Source of the DNA: Porticoccus sp963974675
GTDB lineage: Bacteria; Pseudomonadota; Gammaproteobacteria; Pseudomonadales; Porticoccaceae
Direction: 5' to 3'
NCBI GenBank assembly: GCA_963974675.1
Contig: CAXBDQ010000010.1
Coordinates: 22,348-86,347, forward strand
DNA: 64,000 nucleotides
Shown: positions 42,655 to 51,520 of the stretch, one piece after another
Position numbering within the stretch: the stretch's first letter is position 1
Layout: every line of letters starts with the position of its first letter
Program-made: the position numbers and the translations under genes
The notes under the pieces: model-generated
Seen by the model: the letters and a program-made list of their open reading frames with translations, nothing else
Database searches by the model: none
Told to the model about the DNA's origin: nothing

Positions 42655-44979
42655 TTGGCTAAAAGAGCAAAACAGAAAAAGCGTGGCACGAGTCGAGCGA
42701 AAAATAAAAACACTTTCCGTTGGCGTCACCGACTAGTCTGGTTGGCTGTGGTGGTGGGGGTACTATGCCTGGCCGCAGTGGATGTGGTGGTATATCAAAA
42801 GTTTACCGGTAAAAAGTGGTCATTGCCGTCCCATGTCTATAGCCGGCCCTTGGAGTTGTATCAAGGGTTGTCTCTGAGTCGTGAGCAGCTCCAGTGGGAA
42901 TTAAATAGCTTGGGCTACCAGCGGGTTAATGCGGCTAAATCACCTGGTCAGTACAGCGTGTCCAGTCATCGTGTGGAGCTGTTCTCTCGAGGTTTTGAGT
43001 TTTGGGATGAAACCGAACCTTCCGGTTTGATGACGGTAGCATTCGCTGGCAATCAAGTATCTGGTTTGGCTAATGCCCAAGGACAAGGTGTGCCTTTGGC
43101 TCGATTGGAGCCCATGATTATTGGCGGGATTTACCCGGCTCTCAAAGAGGATAGGGAACTCGTGCGGTTGGCACAGGTACCACCGATATTGGCTCAGGCA
43201 TTAGTCGCAGTAGAAGACCAGGACTTTTACCAACATCATGGTGTCTCTTTTAGGGGTATTACCCGTGCTTTTGTTGCCAATATAAAAAAAGGGAAGCTGG
43301 TTCAGGGTGGCAGCACGCTGACGCAACAGTTGGTCAAAAATTTTTATCTGAATGAAAAGCGGACATTATCGCGAAAATTGTTAGAGGCGGTCATGGCGGT
43401 CTTACTGGAAGTGCATTTCAGTAAAGAGGAAATTCTCGAAACTTATATTAATGAAGTGTACCTGGGGCAATCTGGTGACAGAGCCATTCATGGTTTTGGG
43501 TTGGCCAGTAATCATTATTTCAGTCGGCCGGTTGAGGAGTTGGAGTTGCACCAAGCGGCCCTGCTTGCAGGATTGGTGAAAGGTGCTTCTTACTATAATC
43601 CTTGGCGCCGTCCGGAGCGTGCTTTAACGCGGCGAAATTTGGTGCTTGATGTAATGGCACGAGAAGGGGTGATTAATCCTGCCCAGGCAAAGGTCGCCAA
43701 GCAAAAACCATTGGGGGTTGTGCCTCCTCGGCCTGGTGGTGGCCGATGGCAATATCCAGCCTACCTTGATTTGGTAAAGCGCCAGTTACGAGAGTCTTAT
43801 CAGTCTTCCGATTTACAAACAGCGGGGCTGCGAATATTTACCAATTTTGATCCTCAGGTTCAACGTAAGTTAGAGAGTCGAGTGACCCGGCGGATTGAAA
43901 ATTTGGAGTCGGGCTATGGCATTGAAACCGGAAAATTGCAGGGTGCTTCGGTGGTTGTGCGTGTGGGTTCTGGTGAGGTTGTGGCTATATCGGGTGACAG
44001 GCAAGCTGGGTATGCCGGATTTAATCGTGCGCTGGATGCCAAACGACCTATGGGTTCAACCATTAAACCTGCGGTGTATTTGGCGGCTTTGGAAAACCCT
44101 GGGTCATACACGTTAGTGAGTCAAATTGAGGATACGCCGATTTCGATCAGTTCCGAGAGCGGGGACCTTTGGCAGCCTCGTAATTTTGGCCGAGAGAGTC
44201 ATGGTTTAATCCCGCTTTATGAGGGGTTGGGGCAATCCTACAACCAAGCGACGGCTAGGTTGGGGATGGAGATTGGATTGCCTGCGGTGGTGAATACCAT
44301 GAGGCGACTCGGTTACACCAAGCCATTGCCTGAGTTGCCCTCGCTTTTTCTGGGATCTGTTGGGATGTCTCCCCTTGAGGTGGCCCAGCTGTATCACACT
44401 ATTGCAACCAATGGCTTTTACTCACCTCTTCGCGCCATTAGTTCGGTATTTACTGCTGAGAACACACCGCTTAAACGATACCCGTTTGAAGCAGAACAGC
44501 GATTTGATCCGGCAGTCATGCATTTGATCAACTATGGGCTTCAGGTGGTATTACGTGAAGGCACAGGTAAAAGTGCTTATAAACGCTTACCTGAAGATTT
44601 GGTGTTAGCAGGAAAAACGGGCACCACCAATGATCAGCGTGATAGCTGGTTTGCAGGTTTTAGCGGTAATTACCTGAGCGTAGTTTGGATGGGTCGGGAT
44701 GATAATGGTAAAACGCCGCTCACCGGCGGAACCGGCGCATTGCAGCTTTGGATAGATATTATGTCTGAGCTTGAAAATCGCTCCGTGGTTTTTCATAAGC
44801 CTGAAGGTGTCAGTTATCACTGGGTGGAAACGGATACGGGGTTGTTGAGTCAAAGAGGTTGTGCTGGCGCTAGGTATATTCCCTTTATTGATGGCAGTGA
44901 ACCGGTGAAGCGTGGGAGCTGTTCTCCTGAAAGTATTGAAAATGTCGTGGATTGGTTAAAAGGTAAACTGGGCTGGTAA
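42655..44979 (+). CDS. mrcB: Penicillin-binding protein 1B
   Basis: 774-aa bifunctional class A PBP that polymerises and cross-links peptidoglycan. TTG start with GAGGAA 7 bases upstream. A basic cytoplasmic tail (KRAKQKKRG) and one TM helix (about 27-46) precede a UB2H-like domain. The GT51 domain has Glu186 in EDQDFYQHHG and QGGSTLTQQLVKN. The transpeptidase has Ser468 in GSTIKP and KTGTTND (Lys654). The lipoprotein gene follows 54 bp later. Confidence 0.97.
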   Translation: MAKRAKQKKRGTSRAKNKNTFRWRHRLVWLAVVVGVLCLAAVDVVVYQKFTGKKWSLPSHVYSRPLELYQGLSLSREQLQWELNSLGYQRVNAAKSPGQYSVSSHRVELFSRGFEFWDETEPSGLMTVAFAGNQVSGLANAQGQGVPLARLEPMIIGGIYPALKEDRELVRLAQVPPILAQALVAVEDQDFYQHHGVSFRGITRAFVANIKKGKLVQGGSTLTQQLVKNFYLNEKRTLSRKLLEAVMAVLLEVHFSKEEILETYINEVYLGQSGDRAIHGFGLASNHYFSRPVEELELHQAALLAGLVKGASYYNPWRRPERALTRRNLVLDVMAREGVINPAQAKVAKQKPLGVVPPRPGGGRWQYPAYLDLVKRQLRESYQSSDLQTAGLRIFTNFDPQVQRKLESRVTRRIENLESGYGIETGKLQGASVVVRVGSGEVVAISGDRQAGYAGFNRALDAKRPMGSTIKPAVYLAALENPGSYTLVSQIEDTPISISSESGDLWQPRNFGRESHGLIPLYEGLGQSYNQATARLGMEIGLPAVVNTMRRLGYTKPLPELPSLFLGSVGMSPLEVAQLYHTIATNGFYSPLRAISSVFTAENTPLKRYPFEAEQRFDPAVMHLINYGLQVVLREGTGKSAYKRLPEDLVLAGKTGTTNDQRDSWFAGFSGNYLSVVWMGRDDNGKTPLTGGTGALQLWIDIMSELENRSVVFHKPEGVSYHWVETDTGLLSQRGCAGARYIPFIDGSEPVKRGSCSPESIENVVDWLKGKLGW

Positions 44980-45033
44980 GGTCTCGGGCCTATCAATTCC
45001 TAAGCAAGATTTGATGACAATGGAGTAGGTTGG

Positions 45034-45492
45034 TTGAAACGTTTATTTGGTGTGTTGGTTGTTTTGTCGCTGCTGGCTGGTTGCGCGCCAGTGATGGTTC
45101 CTGTGGGTGATTCAACACCTATTCCTCGAGCGCCCTCTACGCCAGTTGTACCCGCTGATACATCAGAGCCTGCTGGTGATGTTATTGTTCCAAACAGTCC
45201 TTCTCAGCAAAGTTCATCGCATGGCGCAGTGGCTAAATTATTAGAGGATGCTTGGCGTTATAATCGTTCAGGAGAATACGATCGTTCTAATGCGGTGGCA
45301 GAAAGAGCCATGCGTATTAATCATACGGAACCAGAAATTTATTTGGTTATGGCGTCAAATTACTTCTCGTCAGCGCAACTGCATATGGCGGAGCAATTAG
45401 CGACACAGGGCTTGCCACTAGCAAGTAATAATTATTCAGTGAGGCGAAGTTTGCAGCAGTTGTTGTTGGAGATTCGAACAAAATTGCCTTAA
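45034..45492 (+). CDS. Lipoprotein with TPR-like repeats
   Basis: 152 aa. TTG start with GGAG upstream. Signal peptide with lipobox LLAGC, then a Pro/Thr/Ser-rich linker (about residues 25-65) and two helical TPR-like units from LLEDAWRYNRSGEYDRS. It sits behind mrcB, as in Pseudomonas, suggesting a role at the cell envelope, perhaps as a partner of PBP1b. The function is inferred from position only. Confidence 0.8.
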   Translation: MKRLFGVLVVLSLLAGCAPVMVPVGDSTPIPRAPSTPVVPADTSEPAGDVIVPNSPSQQSSSHGAVAKLLEDAWRYNRSGEYDRSNAVAERAMRINHTEPEIYLVMASNYFSSAQLHMAEQLATQGLPLASNNYSVRRSLQQLLLEIRTKLP

Positions 45493-45595
45493 AAATAGTG
45501 ATATACAAAATATTTATGTGACTTTTTTTAAGAGAAGTGTATTTTGGTACATGATTAAATTGTCGCGACTTGGAAAGATACTATAAGCTGGCTAC

Positions 45596-47953
45596 ATGAG
45601 TGATAACCAATCCTTTAACAACTGGCAAGAGCTGACTGGCAAGGCGCTGGAGTCGGTTGGCCAGCTTTTCGATGAGAAAAGTCGGTCGTTGTGTAAGGAG
45701 TTCCTATTCTTTTCTCACGACAAGCTCAGTGAATATTCTGAAAAACCCTCAGGGGGTAACAAACAGGGTTTTGAATTTCTTCATGCCCAATCTCGGCTCA
45801 ATCATAAAAATAATGAGATCACCCGAATTTTTTTGCGTGAACTTAGAGTTTATTTTGAAGGCCTGACATCCCACGAATTTGAAGCTAGGGATGATTTTGA
45901 TTCTGGTGATGACGCTCACCTCAGTTTAGTTAATCAAGATGAGTTCGATGAAAATATTGCCTTAGTGGCTATTCGACAAAGGGCTGAGGGTGATTACAGC
46001 GAGCAGCTGTGGATGTTGACGCAGCGCCTGTCATTGATCACGGGCGGTAAAAAAATTCAAGAAAATGAACTTCCCATGGCTCCTGGGTGCTTTTGTAGCG
46101 CCATTAAGCGGGCGATGGTAGTTGCTGATATTCAGCTGTCAGCGAAGCTGGTGGTTTACAAATTGTTTGAGAAAAAAGTGATCTCGCAGCTCGGTGACCT
46201 TTATGATCAAATGAACGAAATGTTTGTGGATATGGGCATTTTGCCTAATCTTCAATACAAGATTAAAAAAGCAGAAGGTGCCGATAGCGCTGTGTACTCT
46301 GCTGATAAAAACCAACCTGAAGAAAGTGAAGCCGAGGCGCGGGCGAGTGGTCGCCGTACATCAGACCATGCTGCAGGTCGTCGGGCCGCAGATCAAACGC
46401 TAGGGCAGGGCGGTTTTATTGCCCCACCATCGTCAAGTCTGCCCGCAGGAGATTACCAGCGTCAGTTGGTGGAAAATATTCATGTGTTGCAGGATCGTTT
46501 GGCCGGACAATCAAGTGTGGCTCCAGTTGCGGGGGGGGGCGGACCGTTTGTCGATGTGCCTGCTTCTGGTGCTGTGACATTTCAGCCAGTGCTGTATTCC
46601 AGTGCGCAGTTGATGCAAGCGGCGGCACAAGTGCAGCAATCGGATCAAGCCGTGGCAGTAGAGGAATTGGTTGCTGCAAGAAATATTCAGCCGTTGGATA
46701 TTGCTCAGGCGCGTTATCGATTGGTGGCACAATTACAGGAGGTGGCTGGTTCTGATGAGTCTCCTGAACTCAGCGCAGACCATTTGCGCACCATCGAATT
46801 GGTAGGGCTGTTGTTCGAATATATTTTGAATGACCAGCAGGTGCCAGATTCTGTAAAAACGACGTTAAGCTTTCTGCACACACCCTTTCTCAAATTGGCA
46901 TTTAGTGAAGTAGATTTCTTTACTCACCACGAGCACCCTGCACGTTTATTGCTGAATTCATTGGCAGATGCTGGTGCTAAGTGGGTGGGGAATGATGATT
47001 CCAGCCAGTTCAGTATGCTGGACCAAATTCGTAAAACAGTTCGTGAGGTGTTGGACGAATACGAAGTTGATACAAAGTTATTTGCCCGCTTGTTACTGGA
47101 GTTCAACAGTTTTGTTCAGAAAATTGAGCTAAGGGTACAGTTATTAGAGAAACGTGCTACAGAAAAAGCGCGTGGTGAGGACAGGCTTCGGGAAGTTAAA
47201 CAGCGGATTAATAAAGAAATCCACGAGCGTATTGCTGAGAAAGATATACCTACCGCCATTTTATTATTTTTGCTGCAACCCTGGTCAGATTATATGGCTT
47301 TTGTACTGTTGCGCTATGGAGAGGAGTCGGAGTCTTGGAACAATGCATTGACCCTGGTAGATGATATGTTGTGGGGTATAGAGCGGCCTGATTCTGATAG
47401 TGAGAGGCTGCGATGGAAAAAACATTACCCTTGGATGCAGGATGTTATCCAGAAGGGGTTTGATATGATTGGTTATGACACAGGAAAAGCCGTTAAATTA
47501 AAACGTTCCATAGACCGCCTTTATAAATTGCGTGAAACCAATGTTGAGCCTGAACATGCCGCAGAAGAAGTCCGCGATAAGTTGGTTAAGTTAGCTGAAC
47601 AGAAAGCGGGTGAAAAAGTGAATGTGGACAGTATGGGCGAGAAGGAGCTGATCATACTGGACAAGCTGAGGATGATGGAATTTGGCACTTGGTTTGAGCA
47701 TCGCGATGGTCGTCGCGAAAAGGTTGCTTGGTTCAACTCTAAAACACTGCAATTCCTTTTTGTGGATCAGTCAGGCAAGCGGTCGGGAATAAAAACTGGT
47801 GAAGAGTTGGTTCATGCTCTGGTTGCCGGGGATATAAAAATGATAATTGGAAGTATCAAACCTTTGGTTGAGAGAACGATGGAGTCTATCTTCTCGGATT
47901 TAAACACCAAAGCTCAAGCCCTGTCTGATGAGGGGTCTCAGAATGTCCACTAA
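45596..47953 (+). CDS. DUF1631 family protein
   Basis: 785 aa, soluble and largely helical, with a low-complexity segment at about residues 225-300. The C-terminal FGTWFEHRDGRREKVAWFN and FVDQSGKRSGIKTGEEL are typical of DUF1631. The C-terminal part of this family has been proposed to resemble a PilZ-type barrel; I could not confirm that here. The stop overlaps the start of the PilZ gene by 11 bases, so the products probably act together, possibly in c-di-GMP signalling. Confidence 0.85.
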   Translation: MSDNQSFNNWQELTGKALESVGQLFDEKSRSLCKEFLFFSHDKLSEYSEKPSGGNKQGFEFLHAQSRLNHKNNEITRIFLRELRVYFEGLTSHEFEARDDFDSGDDAHLSLVNQDEFDENIALVAIRQRAEGDYSEQLWMLTQRLSLITGGKKIQENELPMAPGCFCSAIKRAMVVADIQLSAKLVVYKLFEKKVISQLGDLYDQMNEMFVDMGILPNLQYKIKKAEGADSAVYSADKNQPEESEAEARASGRRTSDHAAGRRAADQTLGQGGFIAPPSSSLPAGDYQRQLVENIHVLQDRLAGQSSVAPVAGGGGPFVDVPASGAVTFQPVLYSSAQLMQAAAQVQQSDQAVAVEELVAARNIQPLDIAQARYRLVAQLQEVAGSDESPELSADHLRTIELVGLLFEYILNDQQVPDSVKTTLSFLHTPFLKLAFSEVDFFTHHEHPARLLLNSLADAGAKWVGNDDSSQFSMLDQIRKTVREVLDEYEVDTKLFARLLLEFNSFVQKIELRVQLLEKRATEKARGEDRLREVKQRINKEIHERIAEKDIPTAILLFLLQPWSDYMAFVLLRYGEESESWNNALTLVDDMLWGIERPDSDSERLRWKKHYPWMQDVIQKGFDMIGYDTGKAVKLKRSIDRLYKLRETNVEPEHAAEEVRDKLVKLAEQKAGEKVNVDSMGEKELIILDKLRMMEFGTWFEHRDGRREKVAWFNSKTLQFLFVDQSGKRSGIKTGEELVHALVAGDIKMIIGSIKPLVERTMESIFSDLNTKAQALSDEGSQNVH

Positions 47954-48296
47954 AAAGCAGCAGCGGCGCCTAACCCGATATATGGTCGATGCTCAAATTG
48001 ATGTATTGAATCAGATGACGGGTGAAGTGATTGGGTCCGTGGTGGATATCCATACGGAAGGCCTGATGCTGGTTGGTTTAGTGGAAGTGGATTGTATCTA
48101 CATGGTTAGGTTGGTTCCCCAAGAGAAGGCTCATCGGGTGGGTGATATTGAGTTGGGTATCGATTGTCTGTGGTCCAGTAGTCTGGAGCAGGGCGAAAGC
48201 TGTTGGGCGGGCTGCCGAATTATCGATGCTTCTCCTGAGGCCGTTGCTAAAATTGAGTGTTTACTTTCTGATTTCGGTCGACCTCGGCCAGATTGA
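47943..48296 (+). CDS. PilZ-domain protein
   Basis: 117 aa from the ATG at 47943 (GAGGGG upstream), inside the end of the DUF1631 gene. The two c-di-GMP contacts are RRLTRY near the N-terminus (RxxxR-type) and DIHTEGLML (D-x-[S/T]-x-x-G), followed by a barrel ending WAGCRII. It probably binds c-di-GMP. Coupled by overlap to the DUF1631 gene. Confidence 0.85.
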   Translation: MSTKKQQRRLTRYMVDAQIDVLNQMTGEVIGSVVDIHTEGLMLVGLVEVDCIYMVRLVPQEKAHRVGDIELGIDCLWSSSLEQGESCWAGCRIIDASPEAVAKIECLLSDFGRPRPD

Positions 48297-48324
48297 TTAG
48301 TCTGCGGGTGGGCGCAGTTTCGGG

Positions 48325-49395
48325 CTAGTGTTTTATCAGCAATATTATCTTAAAGCTTTTATTTTCAGCTACCTGCCGTATCTTGAATAATTTTTCTGCA
48401 CAACTTTCTATGGGTACAAAACGGTTGGCGACAAACACTGCCTTTCCTCCGGGCTTTAAGTGTTTGTAGCTGCTGGTGACAAACCGTTGGGTGAGCTGAT
48501 TGTCTGTGCCGAAACCCTGGTGAAAGGGTGGGTTACAAATCACAGCATCGAATAATTGGATGATATTGTCAGCGCAATTTCCAGCAATGACTTCTCCGTT
48601 AATATTTAGAGCCAAAAAGTTTTTTGAGCAGGCTAGTAGCGCTGCTGCATTATTATCAGTGGCAACGATACGTGCCTTGGTATGCTTGCTCGCCATCACA
48701 GAAAGAAAACCATAACCACACCCAAGATCGAGTATCTGGTTGGGTTCTTTATCAAAGCCATCAAAAAAATCAGGTAAAAAATCTGCCAGAAAGGCGCTTC
48801 CTTGGTCCACTTTGTTCCAGCCAAAAAGCCCTGGTTTACTAAACAGTAGCTGGTCAGAAACGGGGATACAGGGTCTAAGGTGTTGGTAATTTTTGTCGTC
48901 CAAAAGTTGTTCAGGTAATGGCTGTTGTTTGGAATTAACTCGATGGATAATTGAAATATAGCTATTGCCCTGTTTTTTGGTGGTCTTTAGACTACCGAAA
49001 AAGTGAGTGGCCTTGTCGGCATAGGTTTTAATCCCGTCATTTTTTTCTCCTGTGAGTATGAGTGCACCATTGTGCGCAAGTAGTTGTTGGGCATTATTAA
49101 TAATATGGTGTGTCACCGGTTTTTCTTTGGATACACGATACAGAACTTGCTCGAAACGATGATCTTCAAAAGCTGAAAAATCAAAATCGTTGAAATAACT
49201 ATTAAGATTTAAAGCCTGAGCTTGTTCGTGAATATCATAGCGATTAGTGACAAGGGTCATCTTGTCTGTGGGTAAAAGCTGAAGAGGGGCATTTGTGAGG
49301 TTTTCATCGGCGATGATCAGCTGAGGTCCGCCCACTTGGCGAGGCTGCTGAATTAATAGCTGAAAGCTGGGATCATGAAAATTATTATCAGTCAC
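48325..49395 (-). CDS. rRNA (guanine-N2)-methyltransferase, RsmC/RlmG family
   Basis: 356 aa from a GTG that overlaps the stop of the upstream gene (GTGACTGA); a TTG six codons earlier is possible. Two methyltransferase-like halves: the N-terminal one is degenerate, the C-terminal one has the SAM motif LDLGCGYGFLSV and the catalytic NPPFHQG. RsmC modifies G1207 of 16S rRNA and RlmG G1835 of 23S. Sequence alone does not separate them with certainty; size is nearer RsmC. Co-transcribed with rsuA. Confidence 0.85.
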   Translation of the reverse strand: MTDNNFHDPSFQLLIQQPRQVGGPQLIIADENLTNAPLQLLPTDKMTLVTNRYDIHEQAQALNLNSYFNDFDFSAFEDHRFEQVLYRVSKEKPVTHHIINNAQQLLAHNGALILTGEKNDGIKTYADKATHFFGSLKTTKKQGNSYISIIHRVNSKQQPLPEQLLDDKNYQHLRPCIPVSDQLLFSKPGLFGWNKVDQGSAFLADFLPDFFDGFDKEPNQILDLGCGYGFLSVMASKHTKARIVATDNNAAALLACSKNFLALNINGEVIAGNCADNIIQLFDAVICNPPFHQGFGTDNQLTQRFVTSSYKHLKPGGKAVFVANRFVPIESCAEKLFKIRQVAENKSFKIILLIKH

Positions 49396-50107
49396 GTTGT
49401 TGTATGCTCTCAATTTCTTGTTGTGTCAGGGGGCGGTAGCTGCCAAACCCTAAGGCGGGATCCAGAGTGATGCCCCCGATTTTAAGCCGGTGCAGTTGAA
49501 TTACATGGTTGCCTAACGCGGCGAACATTCTTTTTACCTGATGATACTTTCCTTCGCTGATAGTGAGTAGAGCATGTTGATCATCCAGTATTTTTAGGTC
49601 GGCAGGAAGACAACGACGTTTTTCTCCATCAAGCCAAATACCTTCATAGAACTTTTTGATCAAATCGGGTGTAAGTGGTTCGGATACTTTGATGTCATAG
49701 GTTTTGCGGCAATTGCTGCGTGGAGAGGTAATGCTGTGGTTCCATTGTCCGTTGTCGGTAATGAGCACTAACCCTGTCGTATCAAGATCTAGGCGGCCTG
49801 CAATTTGTAATTGCTCTGGTCGCGGCTCATGGATTAAATCGATAGCGGTAGTATGCTCGCTATCCTTGGTAGCGGAGACTACATTTTCGGGTTTGTTTAG
49901 CATGAAGTAACGAGGGCCGGGTAGGGCAATAGGGGCATCATCAAGACAAACTTTTGCCGTTTCTAGAATGGGTGTTGCCGGGTTTGTAGTGACCTCGCCA
50001 TTCACCTTCACACGTTTTTCTTTAACAAGCTTTTTTACCTGCGTGCGCGAGTAGTCAGAAGCATTGCTAATAAACTTGTCCAGCCGCAAGAGGTGTATCC
50101 TCAACAT
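49388..50107 (-). CDS. rsuA: 16S rRNA pseudouridine synthase RsuA
   Basis: 239 aa. N-terminal S4 RNA-binding domain (LDKFISNASDYSRTQVKKLVKEKRV) and catalytic domain with the active Asp in GRLDLDTTGL, plus KTYDI and EGKYHQVKRMFAALG. It makes pseudouridine 516 in 16S rRNA if orthologous to E. coli RsuA. Overlaps the downstream methyltransferase gene, so both rRNA modifiers are made together. Confidence 0.92.
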   Translation of the reverse strand: MLRIHLLRLDKFISNASDYSRTQVKKLVKEKRVKVNGEVTTNPATPILETAKVCLDDAPIALPGPRYFMLNKPENVVSATKDSEHTTAIDLIHEPRPEQLQIAGRLDLDTTGLVLITDNGQWNHSITSPRSNCRKTYDIKVSEPLTPDLIKKFYEGIWLDGEKRRCLPADLKILDDQHALLTISEGKYHQVKRMFAALGNHVIQLHRLKIGGITLDPALGFGSYRPLTQQEIESIQQRD

Positions 50108-50209
50108 TGTGAAACAATCAGTTTGCGTGATGTGCTGTGGCTAATCAATATCAGGCCAGTGGGGGTTATTAAGCACTGTGACCCAGTGTTGTGCCTGCTG
50201 GGTGTGTGG

Positions 50210-50866
50210 TTATTCCCGTAAGCTGATAATGTTCCAGCCACGTTGGCGGGCTTCTTCTCGCAGTTGAGGGCAGGGGTCTACGGCCACGGGGTGATCAACA
50301 ATCTCTAGTAGGGGTAAATCATTAATGGAGTCGCTGTAGAAGCTGCTGCCGGAAAGGTTGCTTTCTGAAGATTTCAGCCAGTCATTGAGACGCGTGACTT
50401 TTCCTTCTTTGAAGCTGGGTATTCCCGATACATGCCCAGTAAATTGATTGCCTTGTTTTTCAAGCTCTGTGGCAATGAGGTGTTCCACACCCAATTTTTG
50501 GCAGATAGGCTCCACTACAAACCGGTTGGTCGAGGTGATGACCATCAGTACATCTCCATTGTCTCGGTGTTGCTGTAACAGAGACTCGGCTTTTGGGAGC
50601 CACAGGGGTTCGATGACCTCCGCCATAAATTGTTTGTGTAAGACGTTAAGCTCGGAATGCGACAGCTGGCCTAATGGAGCTAAGGAAAAAGCAAGGTAGG
50701 CTGCCATATCAAGCTGGCCGTTTTGGTAGTCACTATAAAATTGATCATTCATACGCTTGTAATACGCGGCATCTACAATTTTTTTGGTGGTCAAAAACTC
50801 GCCCCAGCCATGGTCGCTGTCACCTGCGATGAGTGTGTTGTCCAGGTCAAATAAGGCTAGGGGCAT
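50210..50866 (-). CDS. HAD-IB family phosphatase
   Basis: 218 aa. The nucleophile motif is LFDLDNTLIAGDSDHGW, motif II is VITSTN, the Lys lies in KEGKVTRL and motif IV is YSDSINDLPLL. The cap-domain pattern fits the HAD-IB subfamily (SerB-like). As I recall, P. aeruginosa PA0335 is the counterpart, also beside rppH (PA0336) and ptsP (PA0337). Substrate unknown; a phosphoserine or histidinol-phosphate role is possible. Divergent from rppH. Confidence 0.9.
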   Translation of the reverse strand: MPLALFDLDNTLIAGDSDHGWGEFLTTKKIVDAAYYKRMNDQFYSDYQNGQLDMAAYLAFSLAPLGQLSHSELNVLHKQFMAEVIEPLWLPKAESLLQQHRDNGDVLMVITSTNRFVVEPICQKLGVEHLIATELEKQGNQFTGHVSGIPSFKEGKVTRLNDWLKSSESNLSGSSFYSDSINDLPLLEIVDHPVAVDPCPQLREEARQRGWNIISLRE

Positions 50867-51001
50867 GGGGCTCTCGCAAACTTATCTATCAGTGAAGGCG
50901 GCATAGCTTAACGAGAGATAGGGCTGTTCTCAACACTATAATTCATGTAAGTTGTTCTATTCGTGTAAACAATGGCACCCGATTAATTAAGAGTATTAAC
51001 A

Positions 51002-51520
51002 GTGGTCGATAGAGAAGGGTTTCGCCCAAACGTGGGCATTGTAATCTCCGATGGTACGGGTAGATTGCTTTGGAGTAAGCGTATTGGGCAGGATGCTTGG
51101 CAGTTCCCCCAAGGGGGTATCGATCCTGGTGAAAAGCTCGAATCTGCACTCTACCGTGAACTCTATGAAGAGGTTGGGCTTGAATCCAGTGATGTGGAGG
51201 TTCTTGCCTGTACACGTGGCTGGTTGCGTTATCACTTGCCTAAGAATATGCAGCGCAGGAATTCAAAACCACTGTGTGTCGGTCAAAAACAAAAGTGGTT
51301 TATGTTGAAGTTGTTAAGTGACGAGAGTCGGATTTGCTTAAATCGCTGTGCAAAGCCAGAATTTGATAAGTGGGCATGGGTTAATTATTGGTACCCTGTT
51401 AACCAGGTTATTGAATTCAAAAGAGACGTATATCGTCGGGCATTGAAAGAATTGTCACCCCTGCAATGTGAGATGGAGCGCAAGCTGCATCTTCTTGAGG
51501 AACTTAAGGGTAATCGCTAG
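51002..51520 (+). CDS. rppH: RNA pyrophosphohydrolase
   Basis: 172 aa. Nudix enzyme that removes pyrophosphate from mRNA 5' ends and starts RNase E decay. The Nudix box is GGIDPGEKLESALYRELYEE with VGL following (GX5EX7REUXEEXGU). The N-terminus REGFRPNVGIVI and late FDKWAWVNYW match RppH. GTG start without a strong ribosome site. The stop directly abuts the ptsP ATG. Confidence 0.96.
   Translation: MVDREGFRPNVGIVISDGTGRLLWSKRIGQDAWQFPQGGIDPGEKLESALYRELYEEVGLESSDVEVLACTRGWLRYHLPKNMQRRNSKPLCVGQKQKWFMLKLLSDESRICLNRCAKPEFDKWAWVNYWYPVNQVIEFKRDVYRRALKELSPLQCEMERKLHLLEELKGNR

Noticed and set aside
48302..48318. CTGCG/CGCAG hairpin after the PilZ gene as a terminator
   Set aside because: Five-base stem without a T-run; too weak to call.
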